A stretch of 64,000 nt of DNA from Agrobacterium vitis (GTDB taxonomy: Bacteria; Pseudomonadota; Alphaproteobacteria; Rhizobiales; Rhizobiaceae): NCBI RefSeq assembly GCF_013426735.1, contig NZ_AP023272.1, positions 2,772,501 through 2,836,500 of the forward strand, given 5' to 3'. The notes under the pieces were generated by a model, which worked only from the letters and a program-made list of their open reading frames with translations, was not told where the DNA came from and searched no databases. Below, piece after piece: positions 10,341-19,804 of this stretch. The position numbers and the translations under genes were made by a program. Position 1 is the stretch's first letter. Every line of letters starts with the position of its first letter.

Positions 10341-12422
10341 TTACTCTGCCGCAGCCTTGAAATTGTTGCGGGCCAATGCCGAGCACTCGGCCATCACCGC
10401 AGACGCGCGTGCAATCGGGTTTGTCAAATAGAAGTCTTTGATCGGAGACGCAAACCCGGATTGGGTCATGTTCCCGCCTTTTTTCGCCAAGGCGTCGATT
10501 TCCGCCGGATTGCCTATTGCAATCTCGTCAAGCGCGGCAAAATGAGGATAGGCCTGATAGAGCTTCTGGCGCAGTTGGCCAAGCGAATCGAACGGCAGCT
10601 TCTTGCCGAGCACGTCCGAAAGCGCGCGCAGCACAGCCCAGTCTTCGCGAGCCTCACCCGGCGCGAAACCAGCGCGATTGCCAAGCTGGACGCGACCTTC
10701 CGTATTCACCCAAGTGCCCGACTTTTCTGTATAGGCGGCAGCCGGCAAGATAACATCGGCATTCTGGGCGCCGTTATCGCCATGCGAACCAATATAGACA
10801 GTCAGCTTTGCGGTCTTGGCCGACAGATCCAGTTCATCGGCGCCGAGCAGGAAGAGGACATCCATTGCACCAGGCATTTCTGCCGCCGTCTTGCCCCCCT
10901 GCCCCGGCACGAAACCGAGATCGAGGCCACCGACGCGCGACGCTGCGGTATGCAGAACACCGAAGCCATTCCAGCTCTCGCCGACCGCACCAACGGCAAC
11001 AGCAAGCGCAGCGACCTGAGCCATCACGGCAGCGCCGTCACCATGGGTCAAGGCGCCCTGGCCAATGATGATCAAAGGCTTGGCAGCCGCCTTCAATGCG
11101 TCAAAGAAGCTGTTCTTGCCAGCAACCAGATCGGACAGCGTATCAGTACCCGCACCCAGATAGCTATAATCATAACGCAGGTCGGCGTTTTCGCCGATTA
11201 CGCCGATCGGGAAGCCCCCACGACGCCACCGCTTGCGGATACGCGCATTCATGACCGCCGCTTCAATGCGTGGATTACAACCGATCAACAACAGCGCGTC
11301 GGCATCCTCGATACCCTCGATGGTGGAGTTGAGGATATAGGACGAACGGCCGAGAACAGGATCGAGCGCCGTGCCGTCCTGGCGACAATCGTAGCTGGTG
11401 GAACCAAGCGAAGTCAGCAGTTCCTTCAGTGCATACATTTCCTCGACGGATGCCAGATCACCAGCAATCGCGCCGATCTTCGAGCCGTTGGTAGCCGAAA
11501 CGGCAGTCTTGATCTCGGCAAAGGCTTCCGGCCAGGTTGCTGGCTGGAGACGTCCATTGCGCCGCACATAAGGCCGGTCCAGACGCTGGGTCTTCAATCC
11601 GTCCCAGATGAAGCGGCTCTTGTCGGAAATCCACTCTTCATTGATGCTGTCATTGACGCGCGGCATGACACGCATCACTTCACGACCGCGCGTATCGACG
11701 CGGATCGCCGAACCCAGCGCATCCATCACATCGACCGATTCGGTCTTGCCCAATTCCCATGGACGGGCCGTGAAGGCGAAGGGCTTGGAGGTCAGCGCAC
11801 CGACCGGGCAGAGATCAACGACATTGCCCTGCAATTCCGAGGTCATCGCCTGTTCGAGATAGGTGGTGATTTCGGCATCCTCGCCACGACCAATCAGGCC
11901 GAGTTCAGCAATGCCGGCCACTTCAGTGGTGAAGCGGACGCAGCGCGTGCAGTGAATGCAACGGTTCATCACCGTCTTGACCAGCGGTCCGATATATTTG
12001 TCTTCGACGGCGCGCTTGTCCTCGCCATAGCGGGAACTGTCGATACCGAAGGCCATGGCCTGGTCCTGCAAGTCGCATTCGCCGCCCTGGTCACAGATTG
12101 GACAATCGAGCGGGTGGTTGATGAGGAGGAACTCCATCACCCCTTCACGCGCCTTCTTGACCATTGGCGTATTGGTATAGACTTCCGGCAACTCGCCATT
12201 CGGGCCACCGCGGATATCGCGCACGCCCATGGCGCAGGAGGCTGCCGGCTTTGGCGGGCCGCCCTTCACCTCGACAAGGCACATACGGCAATTGCCAGCG
12301 ACCGAAAGCCGCTCGTGGAAACAAAAACGTGGAACTTCTGCACCCGCTTCCTCGCACGCCTGAAGCAGCGTGAAATGATCGGGAACCTCGATCTCCTTAC
12401 CGTCGACTTTCAGCTTTGCCAT
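10341..12422 (-). CDS. nuoG: NADH-quinone oxidoreductase subunit G, Fe-S electron conduit
   Basis: This is the largest peripheral subunit, 693 residues. The N-terminal ferredoxin domain binds a [2Fe-2S] cluster (C34, C45, C48, C63). The His-Cys motif H103, C107, C110, C116 and the CIHCTRC set (C155, C158, C161 plus a downstream CPVGA Cys) bind two [4Fe-4S] clusters. The rest is an inactive molybdopterin-oxidoreductase-like domain. Electrons move through it from NuoE/NuoF to NuoI. It is separated from the upstream 245-residue ORF by 282 nt, an unusual gap within the operon. Confidence 0.97.
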   Translation of the reverse strand: MAKLKVDGKEIEVPDHFTLLQACEEAGAEVPRFCFHERLSVAGNCRMCLVEVKGGPPKPAASCAMGVRDIRGGPNGELPEVYTNTPMVKKAREGVMEFLLINHPLDCPICDQGGECDLQDQAMAFGIDSSRYGEDKRAVEDKYIGPLVKTVMNRCIHCTRCVRFTTEVAGIAELGLIGRGEDAEITTYLEQAMTSELQGNVVDLCPVGALTSKPFAFTARPWELGKTESVDVMDALGSAIRVDTRGREVMRVMPRVNDSINEEWISDKSRFIWDGLKTQRLDRPYVRRNGRLQPATWPEAFAEIKTAVSATNGSKIGAIAGDLASVEEMYALKELLTSLGSTSYDCRQDGTALDPVLGRSSYILNSTIEGIEDADALLLIGCNPRIEAAVMNARIRKRWRRGGFPIGVIGENADLRYDYSYLGAGTDTLSDLVAGKNSFFDALKAAAKPLIIIGQGALTHGDGAAVMAQVAALAVAVGAVGESWNGFGVLHTAASRVGGLDLGFVPGQGGKTAAEMPGAMDVLFLLGADELDLSAKTAKLTVYIGSHGDNGAQNADVILPAAAYTEKSGTWVNTEGRVQLGNRAGFAPGEAREDWAVLRALSDVLGKKLPFDSLGQLRQKLYQAYPHFAALDEIAIGNPAEIDALAKKGGNMTQSGFASPIKDFYLTNPIARASAVMAECSALARNNFKAAAE

Positions 12423-12475
12423 ATTCGCCTTCCTGTCTCACGTCCATCGCAGCCGCCGCTTCTTCAGTCCGGCCA

Positions 12476-12497
12476 GGAAAATCGCACAGGATTTTCC
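12476..12497. repeat. small inverted repeat in the gap before nuoG
   Basis: GGAAAATC (12476-12483) and GATTTTCC (12490-12497) form an 8-bp stem around a 6-nt spacer, GCACAG. It lies in the 282-nt space (12423-12704) between the helix-hairpin-helix ORF and nuoG. The space shows no reading frame worth calling. The hairpin may be a remnant of a dispersed intergenic repeat or an RNA processing site; there is no T-tract for termination. Confidence 0.4.
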
Positions 12498-12704
12498 GCT
12501 ACGCATGTCTCAGTTCTCGACCGCTCGCCTGCTTTGCATCCCATCAGTCAAGGTGGGATGCATGGCGGCAGAGCGCCCTCAATTCATCCAATAGGCCTTC
12601 GCCCATCTTTTCCGTGCAGTGCTTCATACATGAGACACAAAACACGTCGTAACACATTCTATATCAATCACAATTCCTAAACAGACGCCGTCACACCCGC
12701 CTAA

Positions 12705-13442
12705 TCAAGCACCGGTCAGCTTGCGGGCCTGTCCGATCCAGTCATCACGCAGGATGCGACCGTCGAGACCAAGCTCCGCATCAATCCGTGCCGCATCTTC
12801 GGGCGTCCAGGTGGCGATATCATCAAGGCCATGAACACCCAGTTTACTGAGCAGTTCCTGAACCTTCGGCCCGACACCGCCGATTGCCTTAAGATCAACC
12901 TTCTTGCCGCGCCGCCGGGCGGGCTTGACGGCAACAGGCGCCGCCTTCACTTCGGGCTCCTCTACAGGTGTCAGAGGCGCGACTGTCGGTTTTTTGGCCG
13001 AACGCACTACCGGGCTTTTTACCGGCTTGGCAGCCTGCGGCTTGCTCTTCGCTTTTGCGACGGGACGGCGCGCAGGGGCCACTTTGGGCAGAGCCACAGC
13101 ATCCGAAACCGGAGCATCAACTGACTTCGGCGCCTCCGTTTCAGGCTTCAGGCTGACCTCAGAAGCACCCGATTGGGGAACAACCCCATCCTCAGGCTTA
13201 TCATCCGGCCCATCATCCTTCGTCCGACGGGCCGGCTTGTCCATCATCGTTTGCATGGAACCGAGCATCACACCGGTCATCTGGGTGGCAAAACCGAAAC
13301 CAAGCACCGTGGCAGCCGCAAAGGCAGCCATCGGGTTGGCCATCAGAGCATGCAGCGACGATCCGGCCATCTCAGCGCCGCGGCTAGCGTCAGCCGGCTT
13401 TGCCGATGCATCCGTTCCCGTCCGTTTCGAAGCCTCAACCAT
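12705..13442 (-). CDS. Ala/Lys/Pro-rich protein with C-terminal helix-hairpin-helix domain, nuo operon
   Basis: This 245-residue protein lies between nuoF and nuoG. Residues 1-60 include a hydrophobic, Ala-rich stretch (MANPMAAFAAATVLGFGF) that could be a membrane or amphipathic helix. A long low-complexity linker rich in Ala, Lys and Pro follows (about 70-185). A helix-hairpin-helix fold closes the protein: LKAIGGVGPKVQELLSKLGV, then a helix containing TWTPEDAARIDAEL. In some rhizobia such a domain is reported fused to NuoE; here NuoE ends in a linker without it. I chose the ATG at 13442 because AAAGGTG lies just upstream; a GTG at 13469 is an alternative. A role in complex I assembly is only suggested by position. 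Confidence 0.8.
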   Translation of the reverse strand: MVEASKRTGTDASAKPADASRGAEMAGSSLHALMANPMAAFAAATVLGFGFATQMTGVMLGSMQTMMDKPARRTKDDGPDDKPEDGVVPQSGASEVSLKPETEAPKSVDAPVSDAVALPKVAPARRPVAKAKSKPQAAKPVKSPVVRSAKKPTVAPLTPVEEPEVKAAPVAVKPARRRGKKVDLKAIGGVGPKVQELLSKLGVHGLDDIATWTPEDAARIDAELGLDGRILRDDWIGQARKLTGA

Positions 13443-13486
13443 CGCATCACCTTTGTTACTCGGCACCACTGTAACCGGAGCCTTCG

Positions 13487-14791
13487 TTACTCAGCCGCTT
13501 CCATGACCGCGCCATGGTCCATGGCCTTGCGGGTATAGTCATCAATCCTGGCCTCGATCTCAGGCCGGAAATTACGGATCAGACCCTGGATTGGCCAAGC
13601 AGCCGCATCGCCAAGCGCGCAGATCGTATGACCTTCGATCTGCTTGGTGACCTGGAACAGCATGTCGATTTCGCGCTTCTGGGCATTGCCCTTCACCATG
13701 CGCTCCATCACCCTCCACATCCAGCCGGTCCCTTCACGGCAAGGCGTGCATTGGCCGCAGCTCTCATGCTTGAAGAACTGCGACAGCCTGGCAATCGCCT
13801 TGATGATATCGGTGGACTTGTCCATGACGATAATCGCTGCGGTACCGAACGAGGATTTCACATCACGCAGCCCATCGAAATCCATGGGGACGTCAATAAT
13901 ATCTTCCGCCTTGACCACCGGACAGGACGCACCGCCGGGAATGACAGCCAGAAGATTGTCCCAACCGCCGCGAATGCCGCCGGCATGCCGCTCGATCAGT
14001 TCGCGGAACGTGATCCCCATGGTCTCTTCAACCGTGCAGGGCTTGTTGACATGACCGGAGATCATGAACAGCTTGGTGCCAACATTGTTCGGGCGGCCAA
14101 AGGACGAGAACCAGCCAGCGCCACGACGAAGGATGGTGGGCGCCACCGCGATCGACTCGACATTGTTGACCGTCGTCGGGCAGCCATAGAGACCCATATT
14201 GGCCGGGAACGGCGGCTTCAGGCGTGGCTGACCCTTCTTGCCTTCAAGGCTTTCGAGCAAAGCCGTTTCCTCGCCGCAGATATAAGCCCCTGCGCCATGA
14301 TGAACGTAAATGTCATAATCCCAGCCGAGCTTGTTGTTTTTGCCCAGCAATCCGTATTCGTAGCACTCGTCGATCGCAGCCTGAAGCGCTTCGCGTTCGC
14401 GCATGTATTCGCCGCGCACATAAATATAGGCAGCGTGGGCACCCATGGCGAAACCGGCGATGACACAGCCTTCCAGCAGCGTATGCGGATCATGACGCAT
14501 GATTTCCCGGTCCTTGCAGGTGCCGGGCTCAGATTCATCGGCATTCACGACCAGATAATGTGGGCGACCGTCGCTTTCCTTCGGCATGAAGGACCACTTA
14601 AGACCCGTTGGAAAGCCTGCGCCGCCACGGCCGCGAAGACCGGAGGCCTTCATTTCATTGATAATCCAGTCGCGCCCCTTTTCCAGGATCTGCTTGGTCC
14701 CGTCCCAGTGGCCGCGGCTCATCGCGCCTTTCAGGGACTTATCCTTGAGGCCGTAGATATTGGTGAAAATGCGGTCCTTATCCTGTAACAT
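13487..14791 (-). CDS. nuoF: NADH-quinone oxidoreductase subunit F, FMN and NADH-binding
   Basis: This 434-residue subunit oxidises NADH with FMN and passes electrons to cluster N3. [10 protein letters not shown] at residues 54-63 is the NADH/FMN motif. The second signature is in the [13 protein letters not shown] region (residues 86-98). The N3 [4Fe-4S] ligands are C345, C348, C351 ([10 protein letters not shown]) and C391. It begins 3 nt after the nuoE stop, so the two are probably coupled, as expected for partners that form the NADH dehydrogenase module. Confidence 0.98.
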   Translation of the reverse strand: MLQDKDRIFTNIYGLKDKSLKGAMSRGHWDGTKQILEKGRDWIINEMKASGLRGRGGAGFPTGLKWSFMPKESDGRPHYLVVNADESEPGTCKDREIMRHDPHTLLEGCVIAGFAMGAHAAYIYVRGEYMREREALQAAIDECYEYGLLGKNNKLGWDYDIYVHHGAGAYICGEETALLESLEGKKGQPRLKPPFPANMGLYGCPTTVNNVESIAVAPTILRRGAGWFSSFGRPNNVGTKLFMISGHVNKPCTVEETMGITFRELIERHAGGIRGGWDNLLAVIPGGASCPVVKAEDIIDVPMDFDGLRDVKSSFGTAAIIVMDKSTDIIKAIARLSQFFKHESCGQCTPCREGTGWMWRVMERMVKGNAQKREIDMLFQVTKQIEGHTICALGDAAAWPIQGLIRNFRPEIEARIDDYTRKAMDHGAVMEAAE

Positions 14792-14794
14792 CTC

Positions 14795-15595
14795 TCACCC
14801 CTTGGCCTTGTCGGCAGTGTCGCCGGAGACTTTCGCATTCTCGCTCGCTGCCGGTTTGTCGGTAGCAGGCGTCTTCAGCTTCGGATCGGTAACCGGCGTA
14901 TCGGTGACCGGGCGGGCCGCGTTGGATGGAGGAACCGTTGCCTCATCCTGCCCGGATTGCGCCTCGCCCCAACGGACCGGGGTGATCTCTTCCGTCAGGC
15001 TGGTCAACCCGCCTTCAGGCGCAGAAAACACCCGCTCGATCTGCGGGCCTGTCTTGACCTCTGCACCCTTGCCAGCTTCGAAGGCGTCGATGATTTCTTC
15101 GAGACGCTCAGGTGTCAGGTCCTCATAAGCGTCCTTGAAAATGATCACCATCGGCGCGTTGACGCAGGCACCCTGACACTCGACTTCTTCCCAGGACAAT
15201 GTCCCGGTCGCATTACGCTCCAGAGGCTCTGGATGGATCTTTTTCTTACAGATTTTCATCAGCTCTTCCGAGCCGCGCAGCATACAGGGCGTGGTACCGC
15301 AGACCTGAATATGGGCTTTGGTGCCGACCGGCTTCAACTGGAACTGAGTATAGAAGGTCGCCACTTCGAGCACGCGGATATAGGGCATGTCGAGCTTGTC
15401 CGCGACGAATTCGATCGTCGCCTTGGTAACCCAGCCATCCTGCTCCTGCGCCCGCATCAACAGCGGGATGACAGCGGATTGCTGACGACCCTCCGGATAT
15501 TTGCGGATGGTGGCTTCGGCCCAAACGGCATTTTCCTCGCTAAAAGCAAAGGATGCTGGCTGGAATTGATCTTCGGCTAAACGACGAACGGACAT
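14795..15595 (-). CDS. nuoE: NADH-quinone oxidoreductase subunit E with C-terminal extension
   Basis: The thioredoxin-like [2Fe-2S] subunit of the NADH dehydrogenase module. Cluster N1a ligands are C99, C104, C140 and C144 (VCGTTPC and CQGAC). The catalytic core ends near residue 175. About 90 further residues form a low-complexity tail rich in Thr, Pro, Asp and Lys. Total length is 266, longer than the E. coli protein (about 166). The tail resembles the linker of the 245-residue protein encoded after nuoF, which supports the idea that these two were once, or still act as, parts of one longer NuoE. Confidence 0.96.
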   Translation of the reverse strand: MSVRRLAEDQFQPASFAFSEENAVWAEATIRKYPEGRQQSAVIPLLMRAQEQDGWVTKATIEFVADKLDMPYIRVLEVATFYTQFQLKPVGTKAHIQVCGTTPCMLRGSEELMKICKKKIHPEPLERNATGTLSWEEVECQGACVNAPMVIIFKDAYEDLTPERLEEIIDAFEAGKGAEVKTGPQIERVFSAPEGGLTSLTEEITPVRWGEAQSGQDEATVPPSNAARPVTDTPVTDPKLKTPATDKPAASENAKVSGDTADKAKG

Positions 15596-15613
15596 ACTTC
15601 CTCACGCCTTATC

Positions 15614-15853
15614 TCAGTTTTTGAACAGAAGACCTTGATGCGTCGCCATGACAGCATCGTGGCCTGCGTTCAGATTGTCCTTCTCGCGGACGCTGACGAG
15701 CAATGCGGCAGAAAGCCCGATTGCCGCCTGCAAAGCAGACGGCCTGGCGGGACAGTGCCGGTCGGTCCCAACGGATTGCAATGGGTAGCGCCAACCTGCA
15801 ACCGACGTTGCAAGACGAGCACCACACTGCCGATCCGAAAGGATAAGCTGCAT
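15614..15853 (-). CDS. small ORF translationally coupled to nuoD, unknown function
   Basis: The gap between nuoD and nuoE holds a 79-codon frame, starting [20 protein letters not shown], whose ATG overlaps the nuoD stop by one base (TGATG). It fills nearly the whole 257-nt space and ends 18 nt before nuoE. The middle has a mildly hydrophobic segment (ALQAAIGLSAALLVSV). I recognise no domain. The overlap is the strongest sign that it is translated; a second frame of similar length crosses the same region and could be the real one. It might be an assembly factor or a coupling peptide, which is inference from position only. Confidence 0.5.
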   Translation of the reverse strand: MQLILSDRQCGARLATSVAGWRYPLQSVGTDRHCPARPSALQAAIGLSAALLVSVREKDNLNAGHDAVMATHQGLLFKN

Positions 15854-17043
15854 CAACGATCCACCTCACCAAACACGATGTCGAGAGACCCCAGCACCGC
15901 CGTTACGTCAGCAAGCTGATGACCGCGCGACATGAAGTCCATGGCTTGCAAATGCACGAATCCAGGAGCGCGGATCTTGCAGCGATACGGCTTGTTTGTG
16001 CCGTCCGCCACCAGATAGACCCCGAATTCACCCTTCGGCGCCTCGACGGCCGCATAAACTTCGCCAGCCGGTACGTGGAAACCTTCGGTGTAAAGCTTGA
16101 AGTGATGGATGAGCGCTTCCATCGACCGCTTCATCTCACCCCGTTTCGGCGGCACGACCTTGCCATCCACAGACGAAACCGGGCCAACGCGCGCATCGCC
16201 GAGCAGGCGATTGACGCATTGCTTCATGATCTTCACCGATTCGCGCATTTCCATCATGCGGATCAGATAGCGGTCGTAGCAGTCGCCATTCTTACCGACC
16301 GGAATATCGAATTCCATATCGGAATAGCATTCGTAAGGCTGCGAGCGGCGCAAATCCCAGGCTGCACCCGAACCGCGTACCATCACACCGGAGAAACCCC
16401 ATTTCCAGGCATCTTCCAGGCTGACGACGCCGATATCGACATTGCGCTGCTTGAAAATCCGGTTCTCGGTCAACAGACCTTCGATATCATCGAGAACTTT
16501 CAGGAAAGGATCGCACCATGCACCGATATCCTCGACCAGCTGGACCGGAATATCCTGGTGAATGCCACCGGGGCGAAAATAAGCAGCATGCATGCGCGCG
16601 CCGGAGGCACGCTCATAAAATACCATCAGTTTTTCGCGCTCTTCGAAGCCCCAGACCGGTGGCGTCATCGCACCGACGTCCATCGCCTGCGTGGTGACGT
16701 TCATGATATGCGACAGGATACGGCCAATTTCGGAATAGAGAACCCGGATCAGCTGGCCGCGGATCGGAATTTCCAGGCCGAGGAGCTTTTCCACCGCCAA
16801 GCAATAGGCATGTTCCTGGTTCATCGGCGCGACATAGTCCAGCCGATCAAAATAGGGCAATGCCTGCAAGTAGGTCTTGGCTTCAATCAGCTTTTCAGTG
16901 CCACGGTGCAAGAGGCCGATATGCGGATCGACACGCTCGACGATTTCGCCGTCCAGCTCCAGCACAAGACGCAAAACGCCGTGCGCGGAGGGATGTTCAG
17001 GGCCGAAATTGATCGTGAAGTTACGGACGGAATGTTCAGTCAT
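15853..17043 (-). CDS. nuoD: NADH-quinone oxidoreductase subunit D, 49-kDa quinone-site subunit
   Basis: This 396-residue subunit is related to the large subunit of [NiFe] hydrogenases but has lost the metal-binding cysteines. Typical motifs are [20 protein letters not shown] at residues 11-30, RGTEKLIE, and the C-terminal DIVFGEVDR. Together with NuoB it forms the quinone reduction site. The start [14 protein letters not shown] at 17043 is preferred; the open frame upstream overlaps the nuoC end and does not resemble the family. NuoC is separately encoded, as usual in alphaproteobacteria. Confidence 0.97.
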   Translation of the reverse strand: MTEHSVRNFTINFGPEHPSAHGVLRLVLELDGEIVERVDPHIGLLHRGTEKLIEAKTYLQALPYFDRLDYVAPMNQEHAYCLAVEKLLGLEIPIRGQLIRVLYSEIGRILSHIMNVTTQAMDVGAMTPPVWGFEEREKLMVFYERASGARMHAAYFRPGGIHQDIPVQLVEDIGAWCDPFLKVLDDIEGLLTENRIFKQRNVDIGVVSLEDAWKWGFSGVMVRGSGAAWDLRRSQPYECYSDMEFDIPVGKNGDCYDRYLIRMMEMRESVKIMKQCVNRLLGDARVGPVSSVDGKVVPPKRGEMKRSMEALIHHFKLYTEGFHVPAGEVYAAVEAPKGEFGVYLVADGTNKPYRCKIRAPGFVHLQAMDFMSRGHQLADVTAVLGSLDIVFGEVDR

Positions 17044-17062
17044 GATCTCGCCTTCCGTTCCC

Positions 17063-17665
17063 TTACTTCGCGGCTTTTTCATCGCCGGGCAGCACGTAAT
17101 CCGTGCCTTCCCAAGGCGAGAGAAAGTCGAAACTACGGAATTCCTGCTTCAACTCAACCGGCTCATAAACCACCCGCTTGACCGTGTCATCATAGCGGAC
17201 TTCAACAAAGCCTGTCAGCGGAAAATCCTTGCGCAGCGGATGGCCTTCAAAACCGTAATCGGTCAGCAGACGACGCAGATCCGGATGACCGGTAAACATC
17301 ACGCCATAGAGATCCCAGGCCTCGCGCTCAAACCAATCGGCGCCCGGAAAAAGCGGACAGATCGATGGAACCGGCTTATCTTCGCTGGTGGACAGCTTGA
17401 CGCGGATGCGCTGGTTCTGCTTCGGCGCCAGGAAATGATAGACAACCTCGAAACGCTCGACGCGCTCGGGATAATCCACACCGCATATGTCGATAATATT
17501 GATGAAGCCGCAACGGGCGTCGTCACGCAGGAAAGTCACCAGCGCATAGATATTTTCGACGGTCGTGGTGACCGTCAGTTCACCAAAGGCAACGGCGCTC
17601 GACAAAGCAAGACCACCGCTGTTTTCGGTGATGTGGGATGCCAGCACTTGCAGGGCTTCACTCAT
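17063..17665 (-). CDS. nuoC: NADH-quinone oxidoreductase subunit C, 30-kDa subunit
   Basis: This 200-residue peripheral-arm subunit is not fused to NuoD. The family signature is clear around [20 protein letters not shown] and in the [18 protein letters not shown] segment, followed by [20 protein letters not shown]. It packs on NuoD and NuoB in the connecting module. It lies 17 nt after nuoB and 19 nt before nuoD. Confidence 0.97.
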   Translation of the reverse strand: MSEALQVLASHITENSGGLALSSAVAFGELTVTTTVENIYALVTFLRDDARCGFINIIDICGVDYPERVERFEVVYHFLAPKQNQRIRVKLSTSEDKPVPSICPLFPGADWFEREAWDLYGVMFTGHPDLRRLLTDYGFEGHPLRKDFPLTGFVEVRYDDTVKRVVYEPVELKQEFRSFDFLSPWEGTDYVLPGDEKAAK

Positions 17666-17682
17666 CTTGTCGGTCCCTCGCC

Positions 17683-18270
17683 TTAGCGCTCGATCGTGCC
17701 GGTGCGGCGGATTTTCTTTTGAAGCAGCAGAACGCCATAGAGCAGCGCCTCTGCCGTGGGGGGACAGCCCGGCACATAGATATCGACAGGCACAACACGG
17801 TCACAGCCCCGAACCACGGAGTAGGAATAATGGTAGTAGCCGCCGCCATTGGCGCAGGAGCCCATAGAGATTACATAGCGCGGCTCCGGCATCTGGTCAT
17901 AGACCTTGCGCAAGGCGGGCGCCATCTTGTTGGTCAGGGTTCCAGCGACAATCATCACGTCCGACTGGCGCGGAGATGCACGCGGCGCGACGCCGAAGCG
18001 CTCCATGTCGTAACGCGGGCCAGACGCCTGCATCAGGCCTTCGACGGCGCAGCAGGCCAAACCAAACTGCATCCACATCAAGGAGCCGGTACGCGCCCAG
18101 GTGATCAGAGCCTGGGTTGAGGTGACCAGAAACCCCTTGTCAGCCAGTTCATCATTGATCTCGCCGAAAAAAGTGCTGTCGTTGCCAACCGGCTTGCCAG
18201 TGGCAGGGTCAAGAATACCCTTCGGCTGCGGCGCAACCAGGGTCTGGTGATCGCTTTGGCTCACTCCCAT
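17683..18270 (-). CDS. nuoB: NADH-quinone oxidoreductase subunit B, N2 cluster subunit
   Basis: This 195-residue subunit binds the terminal [4Fe-4S] cluster N2, which donates electrons to quinone. Ligands are the adjacent pair C73 and C74 (GLACCAVE), C139 (GSCANGGG) and C169 (VPGCPPTAE). The start ATG at 18270 ([10 protein letters not shown]) lies 10 nt inside the end of nuoA, so translation is overlapping. A frame seven codons longer exists but would run further into nuoA. Confidence 0.97.
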
Positions 18271-18626
18271 TCCAGGGCTCCCTTTTTCCATTCATAGATA
18301 AATCCGACGGTCAGCACGCCGAGAAACACCATCATCGACCAGAAGCCGAACCAGCCGATCGCACCGAAGGACACAGCCCAAGGAAACAGGAAGGCAACTT
18401 CAAGATCGAAGATGATGAAGAGAATCGACACGAGGTAGAATCGGATATCGAACTTGATGCGGGCATCGTCAAAGGCGTTGAAGCCGCATTCATAAGCCGA
18501 AAGCTTTTCCGAGTCGGGCGCCTTGAATGCCACGGCAAACGGCGTCACCAAAAGGGCAATGCCGATAACCATCGCAATTCCGACGAAAACCACGATCGGA
18601 AGGTAGGAACTGAGGAGTTCAGTCAT
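18261..18626 (-). CDS. nuoA: NADH-quinone oxidoreductase subunit A
   Basis: First gene of the complex I operon. The 121-residue membrane subunit has three helices and the conserved loop [20 protein letters not shown], whose Cys marks active/deactive states in related enzymes. The second helix continues into [16 protein letters not shown] with conserved acidic residues. I chose the ATG at 18626 ([10 protein letters not shown]); an ATG three codons earlier is possible. The upstream 225 nt, up to the tRNA-Asp gene, should hold the operon promoter, but I cannot point to a convincing box. Confidence 0.96.
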
Positions 18627-18851
18627 CGTATCCATCCTTGCTTGTCAAAACGCCGGGCGACGTTCACGGCAGAATGCCGACAAGCCAAAAAGACTGTTGC
18701 AACGAGCCGTTGGTTAGCGCAGCCAGCGCCCGTGCGCAAGTGCGCTTCCCGCATTTCGCACATGCACACAAAGACTTTAACACCAAGAGCGAAGGCCGGT
18801 ATAGAGCACTTCGCAATTCACACAAAATAACAGCTTGGAAAGATAAAGAAA

Positions 18852-18928
18852 TGGCGCGAGTGACGGGGCTCGAACCCGCGACCTCCGGCGTGACAGGCCG
18901 GCACTCTAACCGACTGAGCTACACCCGC
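18852..18928 (-). tRNA. tRNA-Asp(GTC), copy 1
   Basis: A 77-nt cloverleaf on the minus strand with the CCA end encoded. The acceptor stem pairs GCGGGTG with CACTCGC. The anticodon loop reads CTGTCAC, giving anticodon GTC for aspartate. The T arm is CGCGGGTTCGAGCCCCG. It is nearly identical to the copy at 18991-19067, differing by one D-loop base. Confidence 0.97.
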
Positions 18929-18990
18929 GCATTGACGATGCCGTGTCAAGGGCATCTGAATGGAAAGCCATTCACTTTTTAGTACCAGGA

Positions 18991-19067
18991 TGGCGCGAGT
19001 GACGGGGCTCGAACCCGCGACCTCCGGCGTGACAGGCCGGCACTCTAACCAACTGAGCTACACCCGC
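18991..19067 (-). tRNA. tRNA-Asp(GTC), copy 2
   Basis: Tandem duplicate of the tRNA-Asp gene 62 nt away, same strand, 77 nt with encoded CCA, anticodon GTC. Acceptor, anticodon and T stems are all complete. The single difference from copy 1 is in the D loop (TTGG in place of TCGG). Both copies should be functional. Confidence 0.97.
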
Positions 19068-19571
19068 AATTTCCTGGTGGGAAGCTTGCTTCCCCGCTTA
19101 CCGATCGTCATGTGCCGTTCGATGAGCGGCTAACTAAGTGGTTCCTTGGTGGGTGTCAAGCAGCATTGAAAACAAAAACGTGACAGAATGATTTTTCGCT
19201 GTTGATGGATAAAAAACACCGGCGATTGTGCAGCGGCACACTGATCGAAGCAGACAGGAAGAAACCGCAGATCAAACAGCGCTGTCCTTATCCATCACCT
19301 GCTTTAGCCCTGCGGCGCGCAGACTGTCCTGGGCTTAACATTCTTTCTCAGCCGCCAGTCCAGACATGAGGCCAAACACCAAGTCACCGCAGAAGCCCCT
19401 AGCCTGTTGACAACAGAAGACCCCTTAAGCCCGGAATTGCAGGATTTTTTACCCAACCGTCATCTTGCCGTCGCAAAAAAAGAAAAAAAAGCAAAAAACC
19501 CTCTTGCGGTTTTTTCAGCGACCGAATAGATCACAGCCACCGACGCGGCGGGCACGACCCGATGACGCGAA
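19068..19571. other. 504-nt gap between divergent tRNA-Asp and tRNA-Val genes
   Basis: No convincing coding frame is present. The right part holds A-rich tracts (about 19475-19500) and a terminator-like hairpin (19493-19515). Upstream of tRNA-Val the sequence should include its promoter; upstream of the tRNA-Asp pair (towards 19100) should lie theirs. An unrecognised small RNA is possible because the hairpin has no annotated gene to serve. Confidence 0.6.
19493..19515. terminator. orphan terminator-like hairpin
   Basis: AAAAAACC (19493-19500) and GGTTTTTT (19508-19515) form a perfect 8-bp stem round the loop CTCTTGC. On the minus strand it is followed by a long T-rich tract (complement of 19475-19492), so it looks like a minus-strand Rho-independent terminator, yet no minus-strand gene lies just before it. 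On the plus strand the T-run is part of the stem itself. Confidence 0.5.
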
Positions 19572-19647
19572 GGGCGATTAGCTCAGTTGGTAGAGCGCCT
19601 CGTTTACACCGAGGATGTCGGGAGTTCGAGTCTCTCATCGCCCACCA
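19572..19647 (+). tRNA. tRNA-Val(TAC)
   Basis: A 76-nt cloverleaf with encoded CCA. The acceptor stem pairs GGGCGAT with ATCGCCC. The anticodon stem and loop CCTCGTTTACACCGAGG give anticodon TAC for valine. It is transcribed away from the tRNA-Asp pair and towards the shared terminator at 19742-19772. Confidence 0.97.
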
Positions 19648-19741
19648 TTTTTTCCTCAATGATATTCAATATTTGTCTAGTGTTTTTGACATACCCAACT
19701 CTGTTGCTCGTTTCTTTTGGACGAGTTTCGCTCTATTTGGC

Positions 19742-19772
19742 AAAAAAACCCGCAGTTAGCCCGCGGGTTTTT
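19742..19772. terminator. bidirectional Rho-independent terminator
   Basis: AAAAACCCGC (19744-19753) pairs with GCGGGTTTTT (19763-19772) around a 9-nt loop. T-runs follow the GC-rich stem in both directions. It lies between the tRNA-Val gene (plus) and the end of the hydratase/aldolase gene (minus) and can stop both transcripts. Confidence 0.8.
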
Positions 19773-19804
19773 CATGGCTACGAATTACTGATGCATCCGT
19801 AAGC

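Noticed and set aside
9192..12680. 1162-codon open frame on the plus strand, opposite nuoI, nuoH and nuoG
   Set aside because: It is antisense to three certain complex I genes, its composition (very rich in Arg, His, Gln) is that of a shadow frame in GC-rich DNA, and it matches no family.
15609..15872. Alternative 87-codon frame between nuoD and nuoE
   Set aside because: It overlaps the nuoD coding end in another frame and lacks the TGATG coupling seen for the competing 79-codon frame.
18852..19067. Tandem tRNA-Asp genes as a possible integration site
   Set aside because: No integrase, no broken tRNA copy and no foreign island beside them; a simple tandem duplication explains them.
19562..19802. 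Short plus-strand frames over the tRNA-Val gene
   Set aside because: They translate the tRNA and its terminator; no protein gene is likely.
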